From NCBI RefSeq assembly GCF_013409045.1, contig NZ_JACCBT010000001.1, positions 8,844,669 through 8,908,668 on the forward strand: 64,000 bases of DNA, in the 5' to 3' direction. Positions within the stretch are counted from its first letter, which is position 1. Every line of letters begins with the position of its first letter. Below the pieces are notes generated by a model, which saw only the letters and a program-made list of their open reading frames with translations, had not been told where the DNA came from and did no database searches. This document shows positions 1 through 8,240 of this stretch, piece after piece. The position numbers and the translations under genes are program-made. Source of the DNA: Actinomadura citrea (GTDB lineage: Bacteria > Actinomycetota > Actinomycetes > Streptosporangiales > Streptosporangiaceae).

Positions 1-41
1 GAAACGTTCTTCGACGCGCCCTCAGAGAGGGTGGAGACAAA

Positions 42-71
42 GGGACGGGCCCCGCGCATCGGGCCCGTCCC
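42..71 (-). terminator. Terminator hairpin after ccr
   Basis: A perfect 11-bp inverted repeat (42-52 with 61-71, 8-base loop) lies 12 bases beyond the ccr stop. Read on the minus strand the stem is followed by TTTGTCT, so it looks like a Rho-independent terminator ending the PKS-ccr transcript. Confidence 0.75.
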
Positions 72-82
72 GCCGGCGCGTG

Positions 83-1417
83 TCAGCGGCGGTAGAGGTT
101 GAGCTTCTCCTCGCCGATGCGCTCGCGCAGCGCCGGGTCGTCCACACCCTGGCCCTCGCCGGTGGCGCCGCACAGGACCGCGACCTTGCCGATGTGCTGG
201 TTCGTCTGGACGGCCCGGGTCGCGTCGCCGGCCTCGTCCAGCGGGAAGACCTTCGACAGCGTCGGGTGGATCATGCCGAGCCCGATCAGCCGGTTGATCT
301 CGACGGCCTCGTGGTAGTTGAAGCCGTGCGAGCCGATGATGCTCTTCAGCCGCATCCACAGGAACCGGTTGTCGTACTCGTGCCGGTATCCGGTGGAGGA
401 GCCGCAGGTGACGATCTTGCCGCCGCGCTTGGCGACGTAGACGGACGCGCCGAACGTCTCGCGGCCGAGGTACTCGAACACGATGCCGGGGTCCTCGCCG
501 ACGAGCCGGCGGATCGCCTCGCCCAGCATCCGGCCCGCCTTGGGGTGCCGCAGGCCCTGCTCGCCGAGTTCCAGGTCGTTGCGGTTGATGACGTGCTCGC
601 AGCCCTGCGACCGGACGATGTCCGCCTTCTCGTCGGAGGAGACCACCCCGACCGGGATGCCGCCGCCGTTCTTGACGAGCTGCGTCGCGTACGAGCCGAG
701 CCCGCCGGTCGCGCCCCAGATCAGCACGACGTCGCCCTGCTTCATGCGGGCGCCGTGCGACCCGACGAGCATCCGGTAGGCGGTCGCGGCGCACAGCGTG
801 TTCGAGCCGGCCTCCTCCCACGTCAGGTGGGCGGGCTTGCGGATCAGCTGGTTCGCCTTGACGATGCAGTACTCGCCGAGCGACCCGAAGTTCGTCTCGA
901 AGCCCCACGCGAGCTGGCTCTCCGACATCATGCCGTCGTCGTAGGAGCCGTGGTCCTCCTCGTCCACGTAGGACGGGGACAGCACGACCTTGTCGCCGAC
1001 CTTCCAGCTCTTCACGCCGCTGCCGGTGCGCACGACGACGCCCGAGCCGTCCGAGCCGAGGATGTGGTACGGCAGGTCGTGCCGGGCGCCGTGCCAGCCC
1101 TGCCGGCCGAACTTCTCCAGGAACGCGAACGTCGGGACCGGCTCGAAGATCGCCGACCAGACGGTGTTGAAGTTGATCGCGGCGGACATCACCGCCACGA
1201 CGCACTCGTCGGGCGCGAGCTCGGGCATCTCGACCTCGCCGACGTGCAGGGAGCGGCGCACGTCCTTGTCGGTCTGGCCCTCGAAGATCCCGACCTCGTC
1301 CTTGCGGGTGAACGCCGCGCGGAAGCGGGTCGGCAGGTCGATCTCCTGCAGCTCGGGACCGCTCGCGCCGGACCGGACGGCGTCGAGCAGGGCGTGGGAC
1401 GGGCCGGAGTGGGCCAT
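83..1417 (-). CDS. ccr: Crotonyl-CoA carboxylase/reductase
   Basis: 444 residues, the usual length of the family, which reductively carboxylates 2-enoyl-CoAs with NADPH and CO2 to alkylmalonyl-CoA (ethylmalonyl-CoA from crotonyl-CoA). It is an MDR-fold protein with a GATGGLGS nucleotide-binding motif near residue 235. The CO2-binding residues described for the Kitasatospora enzyme have counterparts here at Asn82, Phe173-Glu174 and His364, so it should be a carboxylase and not a plain enoyl reductase. The start ATG has GGAGG eight bases upstream. It lies 39 bases after the PKS stop, in one transcript with it, so its likely job is to make the PKS extender unit. Whether it takes C4 or longer enoyl-CoAs cannot be read from the sequence. 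Confidence 0.95.
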   Translation of the reverse strand: MAHSGPSHALLDAVRSGASGPELQEIDLPTRFRAAFTRKDEVGIFEGQTDKDVRRSLHVGEVEMPELAPDECVVAVMSAAINFNTVWSAIFEPVPTFAFLEKFGRQGWHGARHDLPYHILGSDGSGVVVRTGSGVKSWKVGDKVVLSPSYVDEEDHGSYDDGMMSESQLAWGFETNFGSLGEYCIVKANQLIRKPAHLTWEEAGSNTLCAATAYRMLVGSHGARMKQGDVVLIWGATGGLGSYATQLVKNGGGIPVGVVSSDEKADIVRSQGCEHVINRNDLELGEQGLRHPKAGRMLGEAIRRLVGEDPGIVFEYLGRETFGASVYVAKRGGKIVTCGSSTGYRHEYDNRFLWMRLKSIIGSHGFNYHEAVEINRLIGLGMIHPTLSKVFPLDEAGDATRAVQTNQHIGKVAVLCGATGEGQGVDDPALRERIGEEKLNLYRR

Positions 1418-1456
1418 GGGGGTGTCCTCCGTGGAACGGGGTTCGGGGGGCGGCCC

Positions 1457-4400
1457 TCAGCGGGCCGTGATCGGCGTGGGGACGGCGTCGCTCTCCCGCC
1501 GTCCCGCGAGCCGGGCCTCCAGGTGTGCGGCGAGAACGCCCACACCGGGCGGATCGAGCAGGTTGAGATGGTGCGCACCGGGGATCGTGACGATCTCCAG
1601 GTCGGCGCAGAGCCCGCCGAAACCGTTGGTCCCGTCGAGCACGTAGCGTGCGTCCCGCACCGCCCAGGGGGTCTCCTCGGGCGCGTAGTAGAGGACGACG
1701 TGCCCGTCGTAGGGCTCCGGCTTGTACGCCTCCAGGGAACGGGTGTCCTGGTGGGACGTGAGCTGGTGGGTGAGCGCCGCCGGGGGGATGTGGTCCACCA
1801 GCGGCGCCGCACGCTCCATGACCAGCGCGAACTGTGACTCCTCGTCCAGCCCGGACAGCTCCTCGTAGGTGAGGGCGACCTCCAGGCCGTAGGTCTCGTT
1901 GATGTAGTCGGCGAACGCGGAGAAGCGGCGGGCGAGCGTGTCGGACTCGTCGTCCACGGCCAGCGGTAGGCCCGCGTCGAACAGCGCGACGAACTCGACC
2001 TCGCGCCCCGCCGCCGTCAGCTGCCGGGCCGTCTCGTAGGCGAGGACGCCGCCGAACGACCAGCCGCCGAGCCGGAACGCGCCCTCGGGCTGCGCCTCCA
2101 GCAGGTGCCGGACGTAGCGGGCGGCGCGCTCCTCGACCGGCGGCGCGTCCTCGAACCGCTCCAGCCCGTACACCGGCTGGTCGTCGCCGAGCAGGTCGAT
2201 GAGCTGGCGGTAGCAGGCGGTGGTGCCGCCGGCCGGGTGCGCGATGAAGATCGGCCGCCGGTCGCCGGACGTGTCATCGTGGGGGGACGGCCCCCCACGC
2301 CCCCCGGAACGGCTCCGGTTCAGCGGGCGTACGGTCTGCCGCGCCGCCTCCTCGTCGGCCGCCCTGAGGTACTCGGCGACGTTCTGCGCCGTCGGCGGCT
2401 CGAACAGCTCCCCGCGGGTGACCTCGGCGCCGAGCTCCTGCGCGACGAGCGCGACGACCCGGTCGGCCTGGTCGTCCCGCCCGCCGAGGTCGGAGAAGAA
2501 GTCGGCGGTGACGCCGACGCGGTCGAGGCCGAGGACGTCCTCGAAGATGCGGACGGCGAGGCGCTCGGCGGCGTCGCGCGGCATCACGTACCCGGACTCG
2601 GCGTTCGAGACCGCCGCGGGAGCGGGGGCGTCGGCCAGACCGAGCTCGCCGGCCGCCCACTCCTCGAACACGTTCACGCTGGCGCCCTGGAGCAGCACCG
2701 ACGCCGGGACGGTCAGCCCGAGGTCGTGCTCGACGCCGCTCTTGATCCGGACCGCGACGAGGGAGTCCAGGCCGAGGTCGGTGAGCGGGACGGACGGGTC
2801 CAGGCGCTGCGGATCGAAGCCGAGCACGGCCGCGATCCGGTGCCTGACCTGCGCCGCGATCATCCTGCGGGCGGTCGCCGGGTCGAGCTCCCTGAGCGCC
2901 TCCACACCGGGCCAGTCGCCGGCGTCGTCGGCGCCCAGCTCGTCGGCCGCCTCGGTGAGCGCGGCGAAGTACGGCATGTTCCGGATCTCGGGGAACAGCC
3001 CGACCGCGGTGGCGGGATCGAAGCGCAGCACGCCCGTCGCCGCCCTGCCGTGCACGAGGAGCGCCTCCAGCGCCTCCGCGCCCTCCGCCGGGCTGATCGG
3101 GTCGATCACGGTGACCGACGTCTCGGCGGCCCCGCCGACCTGCGACCACGTGCCCCAGTTGATGGTCGTCCCGGGGCGCCCGTTCGCGCGCCGGTACGCC
3201 ATGAGCGCGTCGATCGCGGCGTTCGCGGCGGCGTAGGCGGCCTGCCCCGGCGAGCCGAGCAGCGCGGCCGCCGAGGAGTGCATGACGAGCCAGTCGAGGT
3301 CGAGGTCCCAGGTGGCCTCGCTGAGCCGCCGCGCGCCCTCGACCTTCGCCGTCCACACCCTGTGGAGATCCTCCGGGCCGAGGTCGGCGATCAGCCGGTC
3401 GTCGATCGCTCCGGCGCCGTGGACCACGCCGCACAGCCTGGTTCCGCCCTCCTGGGCGACCCTGACGAGGCGCTCGGCCGTGCCGGGCCGGGCGATGTCG
3501 CCGAGCACGATGCCCACGTCCACGCCGTCCTCGCGCAGGCGGGCGATCACCTTCTCGGCGTCGGCGTCGGGGCCGCCGCGCCCGGACAGGACGATGCGCC
3601 CGGCACCCCGCTCGGCCAGCAGCCGTGCGGTGACCAGGCCGATCCCGCCGTACCCGCCGGTGATGACGTAGGCACCGCCACGCCGGACGACACGCTTCTT
3701 CTTGGCCGGCGCCTCGGGCAGGACGGCTTGGGCGAGGCGCGCCACATGCCGGGTGCCGGCGCGCCAGGCGACCTCCCGCGCGTCGTCGCCCGCCAGGAGT
3801 TCCGCGACGAGATCCGCGGGTCGGTCGACGTCCACATGGGTGGCGCGCTGGACGGTGCGTTCGAATGCCAGAACCCTGGTGAGCGCGCTGACGAATCCGT
3901 GGCCGGGGACGCCCTCGCCTGCCAGGGGCAAGGCGGAGCGGGTCGCGACATAGAGGCGGGGGCCGTCGGGGAGCGAGCGGCTCACCCCGGCGACGGCGAG
4001 GACGAGCTCCTCGTCCACGAGATCGGCGGACGGGACGAGCACGACGCCCTCGACCGGCTCGTCCATGGCCGGGTGGTCGTCCGGCGGCCGTTTCGTCGGG
4101 CGGTGCCGGACGACGCGCTTCCCGCGTTCTTCCAGGCCGGCGGCCGTCGCGTCGCCCAGCGCGTCGTCCTCCTCGGCCAGCACCAGCCAGGTGCCGCCTT
4201 CGGACGGCTCGGCGCCCTCCGGAAGGGGCGTCTCGTCCCAGACGAGTTCGACCAGCTTGTCGGCGAGCGGGACGGGGACGTCGTGGCGCTCGACCCGTCG
4301 GAGCACGATGCCGGTCGCCTCGGCGAGGACCTGGCCGTCCGCCGCCAGAAGCGCGACCGAGCCCGTCACGTCCTCCTCGTTCCGGACGACCTTCGCCCGC

Positions 4401-7400
4401 ACGTGCCCGCCGCGATGCGTCGGGCCGAACACGCGGAGGCTGCCGATCGTCTCGGCCCGCCACACGCCGCCGTCGCCTCCCGCCGCCTCGTCCGACAGGA
4501 CGGACAGGCAGCGGTCGAAGACCTCGGGGTGCAGCCGGTAGTGGCGGCTGCCGCGCTCGGCGGCGGCGACCTCGGTGGCCGCGCCCGGTCCGGTAGCGGC
4601 GGGGGGACGGTGGTCCTCGCCGACGTCCGCGCTGGCCAGCCGCGCCCACGTGCCCGCCGGGGTCAGCGCGTGGATCTCCACCCGCTGCTCCGCCTCGGTG
4701 AACGTCGTCGTCACGGTCGTGTGGTCGGCGAGCGCGAGCGGCCGCTCCATCCACAGGCTGTTGACACGGACGTCCTCGCCGCCGAGCGCGGCCGCCCCGG
4801 CGGCGAGCGCCATCTCCGCGAACGCCGCGACCGGCAGGGCGTGCAGCCCGTGGACGGCCGCCGCGGCCGGCCACGGCCGGGCGGCGAGCCCCACGTCGGC
4901 GCGCCAGGCGTGCCGGTCTTCGCCGGGAAGCTCCACATACGCGCCGAGGAGCGGATGTTCGTCGTTCTTGCCGGGCGTGCGCGCCGACAGGTCGACCCAG
5001 TGCCGCTCGTGCCGCCACGGCGACTGCGGGACGTCGACGATCCCTCCGTCCACGGGCCTGCCGGTCGCATGGCCGTGCGCGGCCAGGGTGGCGAGCTGCG
5101 CGTGGAACGTCAGCGTGTCGTCGGTCTCCTGGCCCTTCGGCGCCCGCTTGAGCGTGTGGGTGACGAGCGCGCCCGTCCCCTCCAGGGTCTCGCCGACCGC
5201 GTGCGCCAGGATCGGGTGCGCGTTGACCTCGACGAACGTCCGGAACCCGTCGTCTGCGGCGGCCGCGACGGCGTCCGTGAGCCGCACCGCGTTCCGCAGG
5301 TTCGCCGCCCAGTGGTCGACGCCGAGGGCGGACGCGGAGTCGAGGTAGGCGCGGGGGTCGTCCAGGGCGCTGGTATAGAGCCTGATGCCTTCGGCGAGCG
5401 GGGCGCCCCGCTCGGCGCCCACGTCGGCGAGGAGTTCGCGCAGCTCGGGAAGGAGAGGGTCGACCTGGGGCGAGTGGCCTGCGCCCTCGGCCTGCACCAG
5501 CCGGGCGAGCCGGCCCTCGGCCTCGGCCCGCTTGACGATCTCGGCGATCTGGTCGGCGTCTCCGGTCACCACGGTCTGCCTCGGCGAGGAGTGCACGGCC
5601 GCGTAGACCTCGGGCAGGCCCGCGCCGAGCCGTGCGACCTCAGCGGCGGACGCGCCGAGGACCGCCATCGCACCGCCGCCGACGAGCCGCGTCAGCAGGC
5701 GGGACCGGCGGCAGATGACGCGGACGCCGTCCTCCACGGTGAGCGCGCCCGCGACGACGGCCGCCGCGACCTCGCCCATCGAGTGGCCGACCACCGCGCC
5801 GGGCGTGACGCCGTACGCCCGCCACATGCGGGCGAGGGCGACCTGGATGGCGAACAGCACCGGCATCGTGTCGGCCGGGCCGTCCGGCCTGCGGCCCTCT
5901 TCGAGGAGCGTCCACAGGTCGGGGCCGCCCTCCTCGGCGAACAGGCCGTCCAGGTCGTCGATGGCCTCGGCGAACGCGGGCTCCTCCTCCAGGAGCCGCT
6001 GCGCCATGCCCGCGCGCTGTGCCCCGTAGCCGGAGAACACCCACACGGGACGGCCGGGCGCGCCGAGCGCCGTACCCGTCACCGATCCCGGGTGGGGACG
6101 GCCTTCGGCGAGGGCGGTCAGCCCTTCGACGAGCCCTGCGCGGTCTCTGGCGGCCACGGCGGCGCGGGCCCGTCCACGGCCGGCACGCCGGTGCAGGGTG
6201 CGGGCGACGTCGGCGAGACTCACGTCCTGGTTCGGGAGCCACTCGGCCAGGAGGGCCGCATGGTCGCGGATACGGTCGTCGCTGGTGTCGGACAGCGGGA
6301 ACGTCCTGACCACGGCCGGATGGACGGTCGTCTCCTGCGCGGGCGCCTCTTCCAGGACGACGTGCGCGTTCGTCCCGCCGAAGCCGAATCCGGACACACC
6401 GGCCCGTGCGGGACGCCCCCGGTCAGGCCACGGCGTCTCCTCCGCGACGACCGCGAGGCGCAGCTCGTCGAACGGGATGTGCGGGTTGGGCTCCTTGTAG
6501 TGCGCGCTCGGCGGAATGACCCGGTGGTGCAGCGCGAGGACCGTCTTGATGAGGCCCGCGATGCCCGCCGCGGACTCCATGTGCCCGAGATTGGACTTCG
6601 CGGAGCCGAGCAGCAGCGGCTCCTCGGGGTCGCGGCCCGCGCCCAGGACGTCGCCGACGGCCTTGGCCTCGATGGGGTCGCCGAGGAACGTCCCCGTCCC
6701 GTGGGCCTCGACGTAGTCGACCTCTCGCGTGTCGATGCCCGCGCTCGCGTACACGTCCCGCAGCAGGGCGCGCTGCGCGTCGGAGTTCGGGGCGACGAGG
6801 CCGTTCGAGCGCCCGTCGGAGTTGACGCCGGAGCCGCGGATCACGGCGAGGACGCGGTCGCCGTCCCGCTCCGCGTCCGACAGCCGCTTCAGGACGACGG
6901 CGCCGCAGCCCTCCGCGCGGACCATGCCGTCGGCGGACGCGTCGAACGCCTTGCAGTGCCCGTCCGCCGCCGTCCCGCCGGCGAGGTCGAACGTCATCGT
7001 GACGGTCGGCGACAGCAGCAGGTTCACGCCCCCGGCCAGCGCCACGTCGGCCTCGCCGCTGCGCAGCGCCTGCACGGCGAGATGCGCCGAGACCAGCGAC
7101 GACGAGCACGCCGTGTCGACGATCATGCTGGGGCCGCGCAGGTCGAGCAGGTACGACAGCCGGCCCGCGATGATGCTGAGCGCCGCGCCCGTCGCCGTGA
7201 ACGGTTCGAGGGACGCCAGGTCGGACGCCGTGAACGCGGCGTACTCCGGCGCGGACACGCCGACGAAGACGCCCGTGCGGCTGCCGCGCAGCGACGCCGG
7301 GCCGATGCCGGCGTGCTCGAACGCCTCCCACGCGACCTCGAGGACGAGCCGCTGCTGCGGGTCCATGACCGCGGCCTCGCGCGGGGTGATGCCGAAGAAC

Positions 7401-7972
7401 TGCGCGTCGAACTCGGCGACGTCCCGGAGGAAGCCGCCGAGCCGCGTCGTACTGGCGAGCAGGTCGCCGACCTCGGGGGAGCCGTCGTCGAACGCGTCCC
7501 ACCGGCCGTCCGGCACCTCGCGGATCGCGTCGCCGCGCCCGGTCAGGAAGCGCCAGTAGTCGTCCGGGCCGGTCAGGTCGCGGCCGCCGCCGGGGAAGCG
7601 CAGACCGACGCCGACGACGGCGATCGGCTCGTCGCCCGCGGCCCGCCTCACGGCCGGCTCCGGCGCCGGGGTCTCCTCGGGGGTCCCGCCGGCCAGCGCG
7701 ACGGAGAGCTTGTTGATCGTCGGATGTTCCCAGACGAGGGTGGCGGGGAGGGCCCGCCCGAGCATCTGCTCAAGCTCGCCGGCGATCGCGACCGCGTCCC
7801 TGGAGGCCAGACCGAACTCCTCCAGCGGCCGGTCGGGGTCGACTTCGGCGGCGGTGGTCCTGGAGCGGCGCGCGATCTGCTCGATCAGGTGCCGGCGGAC
7901 CGAATCCTCGCTGATCCGTGTCTCGTCCTGCGCGTTCTCCCGCGCGGCTCCGGAACGATCGTTGCTCTGCAT
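1457..7972 (-). CDS. Single-module type I PKS (ACP-KS-AT-DH*-KR-ACP-carrier*-TE)
   Basis: 2171 residues from the ATG at 7972, which has a GGGGGG run about ten bases upstream; in-frame starts at 7990 and 8080 are possible. Domains: N-terminal ACP with Ser57 in FGLASRDAV; KS with active-site Cys289 in DTACSSS; AT with Ser731 in GHSMGE; a DH-like fold near 1000-1200; KR with GGYGGIG near 1440 and the Ser/YAAAN residues near 1560-1580; ACP with Ser1737 in GLDSL; a further carrier-like domain near 1800-1870; and a type I thioesterase with Ser1972 in GWSFGG. The N-terminal ACP before KS, with the SRDAV signature, resembles Pks13 and suggests loading by an acyl-AMP ligase. The AT has GAGHS where malonyl or methylmalonyl ATs have HAFH or YASH, so an unusual extender is likely. 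DH motif residues are lost, so the expected product of one condensation is a beta-hydroxy, alpha-alkyl acyl chain released by the TE. Confidence 0.93.
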   Translation of the reverse strand: MQSNDRSGAARENAQDETRISEDSVRRHLIEQIARRSRTTAAEVDPDRPLEEFGLASRDAVAIAGELEQMLGRALPATLVWEHPTINKLSVALAGGTPEETPAPEPAVRRAAGDEPIAVVGVGLRFPGGGRDLTGPDDYWRFLTGRGDAIREVPDGRWDAFDDGSPEVGDLLASTTRLGGFLRDVAEFDAQFFGITPREAAVMDPQQRLVLEVAWEAFEHAGIGPASLRGSRTGVFVGVSAPEYAAFTASDLASLEPFTATGAALSIIAGRLSYLLDLRGPSMIVDTACSSSLVSAHLAVQALRSGEADVALAGGVNLLLSPTVTMTFDLAGGTAADGHCKAFDASADGMVRAEGCGAVVLKRLSDAERDGDRVLAVIRGSGVNSDGRSNGLVAPNSDAQRALLRDVYASAGIDTREVDYVEAHGTGTFLGDPIEAKAVGDVLGAGRDPEEPLLLGSAKSNLGHMESAAGIAGLIKTVLALHHRVIPPSAHYKEPNPHIPFDELRLAVVAEETPWPDRGRPARAGVSGFGFGGTNAHVVLEEAPAQETTVHPAVVRTFPLSDTSDDRIRDHAALLAEWLPNQDVSLADVARTLHRRAGRGRARAAVAARDRAGLVEGLTALAEGRPHPGSVTGTALGAPGRPVWVFSGYGAQRAGMAQRLLEEEPAFAEAIDDLDGLFAEEGGPDLWTLLEEGRRPDGPADTMPVLFAIQVALARMWRAYGVTPGAVVGHSMGEVAAAVVAGALTVEDGVRVICRRSRLLTRLVGGGAMAVLGASAAEVARLGAGLPEVYAAVHSSPRQTVVTGDADQIAEIVKRAEAEGRLARLVQAEGAGHSPQVDPLLPELRELLADVGAERGAPLAEGIRLYTSALDDPRAYLDSASALGVDHWAANLRNAVRLTDAVAAAADDGFRTFVEVNAHPILAHAVGETLEGTGALVTHTLKRAPKGQETDDTLTFHAQLATLAAHGHATGRPVDGGIVDVPQSPWRHERHWVDLSARTPGKNDEHPLLGAYVELPGEDRHAWRADVGLAARPWPAAAAVHGLHALPVAAFAEMALAAGAAALGGEDVRVNSLWMERPLALADHTTVTTTFTEAEQRVEIHALTPAGTWARLASADVGEDHRPPAATGPGAATEVAAAERGSRHYRLHPEVFDRCLSVLSDEAAGGDGGVWRAETIGSLRVFGPTHRGGHVRAKVVRNEEDVTGSVALLAADGQVLAEATGIVLRRVERHDVPVPLADKLVELVWDETPLPEGAEPSEGGTWLVLAEEDDALGDATAAGLEERGKRVVRHRPTKRPPDDHPAMDEPVEGVVLVPSADLVDEELVLAVAGVSRSLPDGPRLYVATRSALPLAGEGVPGHGFVSALTRVLAFERTVQRATHVDVDRPADLVAELLAGDDAREVAWRAGTRHVARLAQAVLPEAPAKKKRVVRRGGAYVITGGYGGIGLVTARLLAERGAGRIVLSGRGGPDADAEKVIARLREDGVDVGIVLGDIARPGTAERLVRVAQEGGTRLCGVVHGAGAIDDRLIADLGPEDLHRVWTAKVEGARRLSEATWDLDLDWLVMHSSAAALLGSPGQAAYAAANAAIDALMAYRRANGRPGTTINWGTWSQVGGAAETSVTVIDPISPAEGAEALEALLVHGRAATGVLRFDPATAVGLFPEIRNMPYFAALTEAADELGADDAGDWPGVEALRELDPATARRMIAAQVRHRIAAVLGFDPQRLDPSVPLTDLGLDSLVAVRIKSGVEHDLGLTVPASVLLQGASVNVFEEWAAGELGLADAPAPAAVSNAESGYVMPRDAAERLAVRIFEDVLGLDRVGVTADFFSDLGGRDDQADRVVALVAQELGAEVTRGELFEPPTAQNVAEYLRAADEEAARQTVRPLNRSRSGGRGGPSPHDDTSGDRRPIFIAHPAGGTTACYRQLIDLLGDDQPVYGLERFEDAPPVEERAARYVRHLLEAQPEGAFRLGGWSFGGVLAYETARQLTAAGREVEFVALFDAGLPLAVDDESDTLARRFSAFADYINETYGLEVALTYEELSGLDEESQFALVMERAAPLVDHIPPAALTHQLTSHQDTRSLEAYKPEPYDGHVVLYYAPEETPWAVRDARYVLDGTNGFGGLCADLEIVTIPGAHHLNLLDPPGVGVLAAHLEARLAGRRESDAVPTPITAR

Positions 7973-8081
7973 GCGGTGGGTTCCCCCCATGAAACCGGGA
8001 TCGTTCGGCGAAGCGGAGGGACCACTTTGTCTTACGATGACCGACTCACGATGCGCACCCAGACCACTTTTCTCCCCCATG

Positions 8082-8103
8082 TCTTGTCACGGCGATGACA
8101 AGA
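8082..8103. promoter_or_regulatory. Inverted repeat, putative operator (PKS/MFS divergent region)
   Basis: TCTTGTCA-N6-TGACAAGA, a perfect 8-bp inverted repeat in the 268-bp region between the divergent PKS and MFS genes. The inner half-sites and the 6-base spacing are identical to the repeat at 17396-17413 before the acyl-AMP ligase. Two exact copies at the two divergent or upstream control points of one locus suggest the binding site of a common regulator. No regulator is evident next to it. Confidence 0.6.
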
Positions 8104-8138
8104 CTCGGCAGTAACCAATGTGGCCTGATGGGATAGTT

Positions 8139-8148
8139 GTGGTACCAC
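8139..8148. promoter_or_regulatory. GTGGTACCAC palindrome
   Basis: A perfect 10-bp palindrome about 90 bases before the MFS start and 36 bases from the TTGTCA repeat. It could be a second operator in the divergent promoter region, but a short palindrome can occur by chance. Confidence 0.25.
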
Positions 8149-8240
8149 GGCCTGGAGTCAGGGCTGAGTAACGAAGTGCAAACCAATAGTAACAATAGCG
8201 ACGACTGTTTTTAGGGGGAAGCGGCGGATTTCCGCGGCCG

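Noticed and set aside
2105-8098. A 1997-codon open frame on the plus strand opposite the PKS
   Set aside because: It mirrors the PKS in its antisense frame, has Arg/Gly/Ala-rich composition and no domain; such frames are common in GC-rich DNA.
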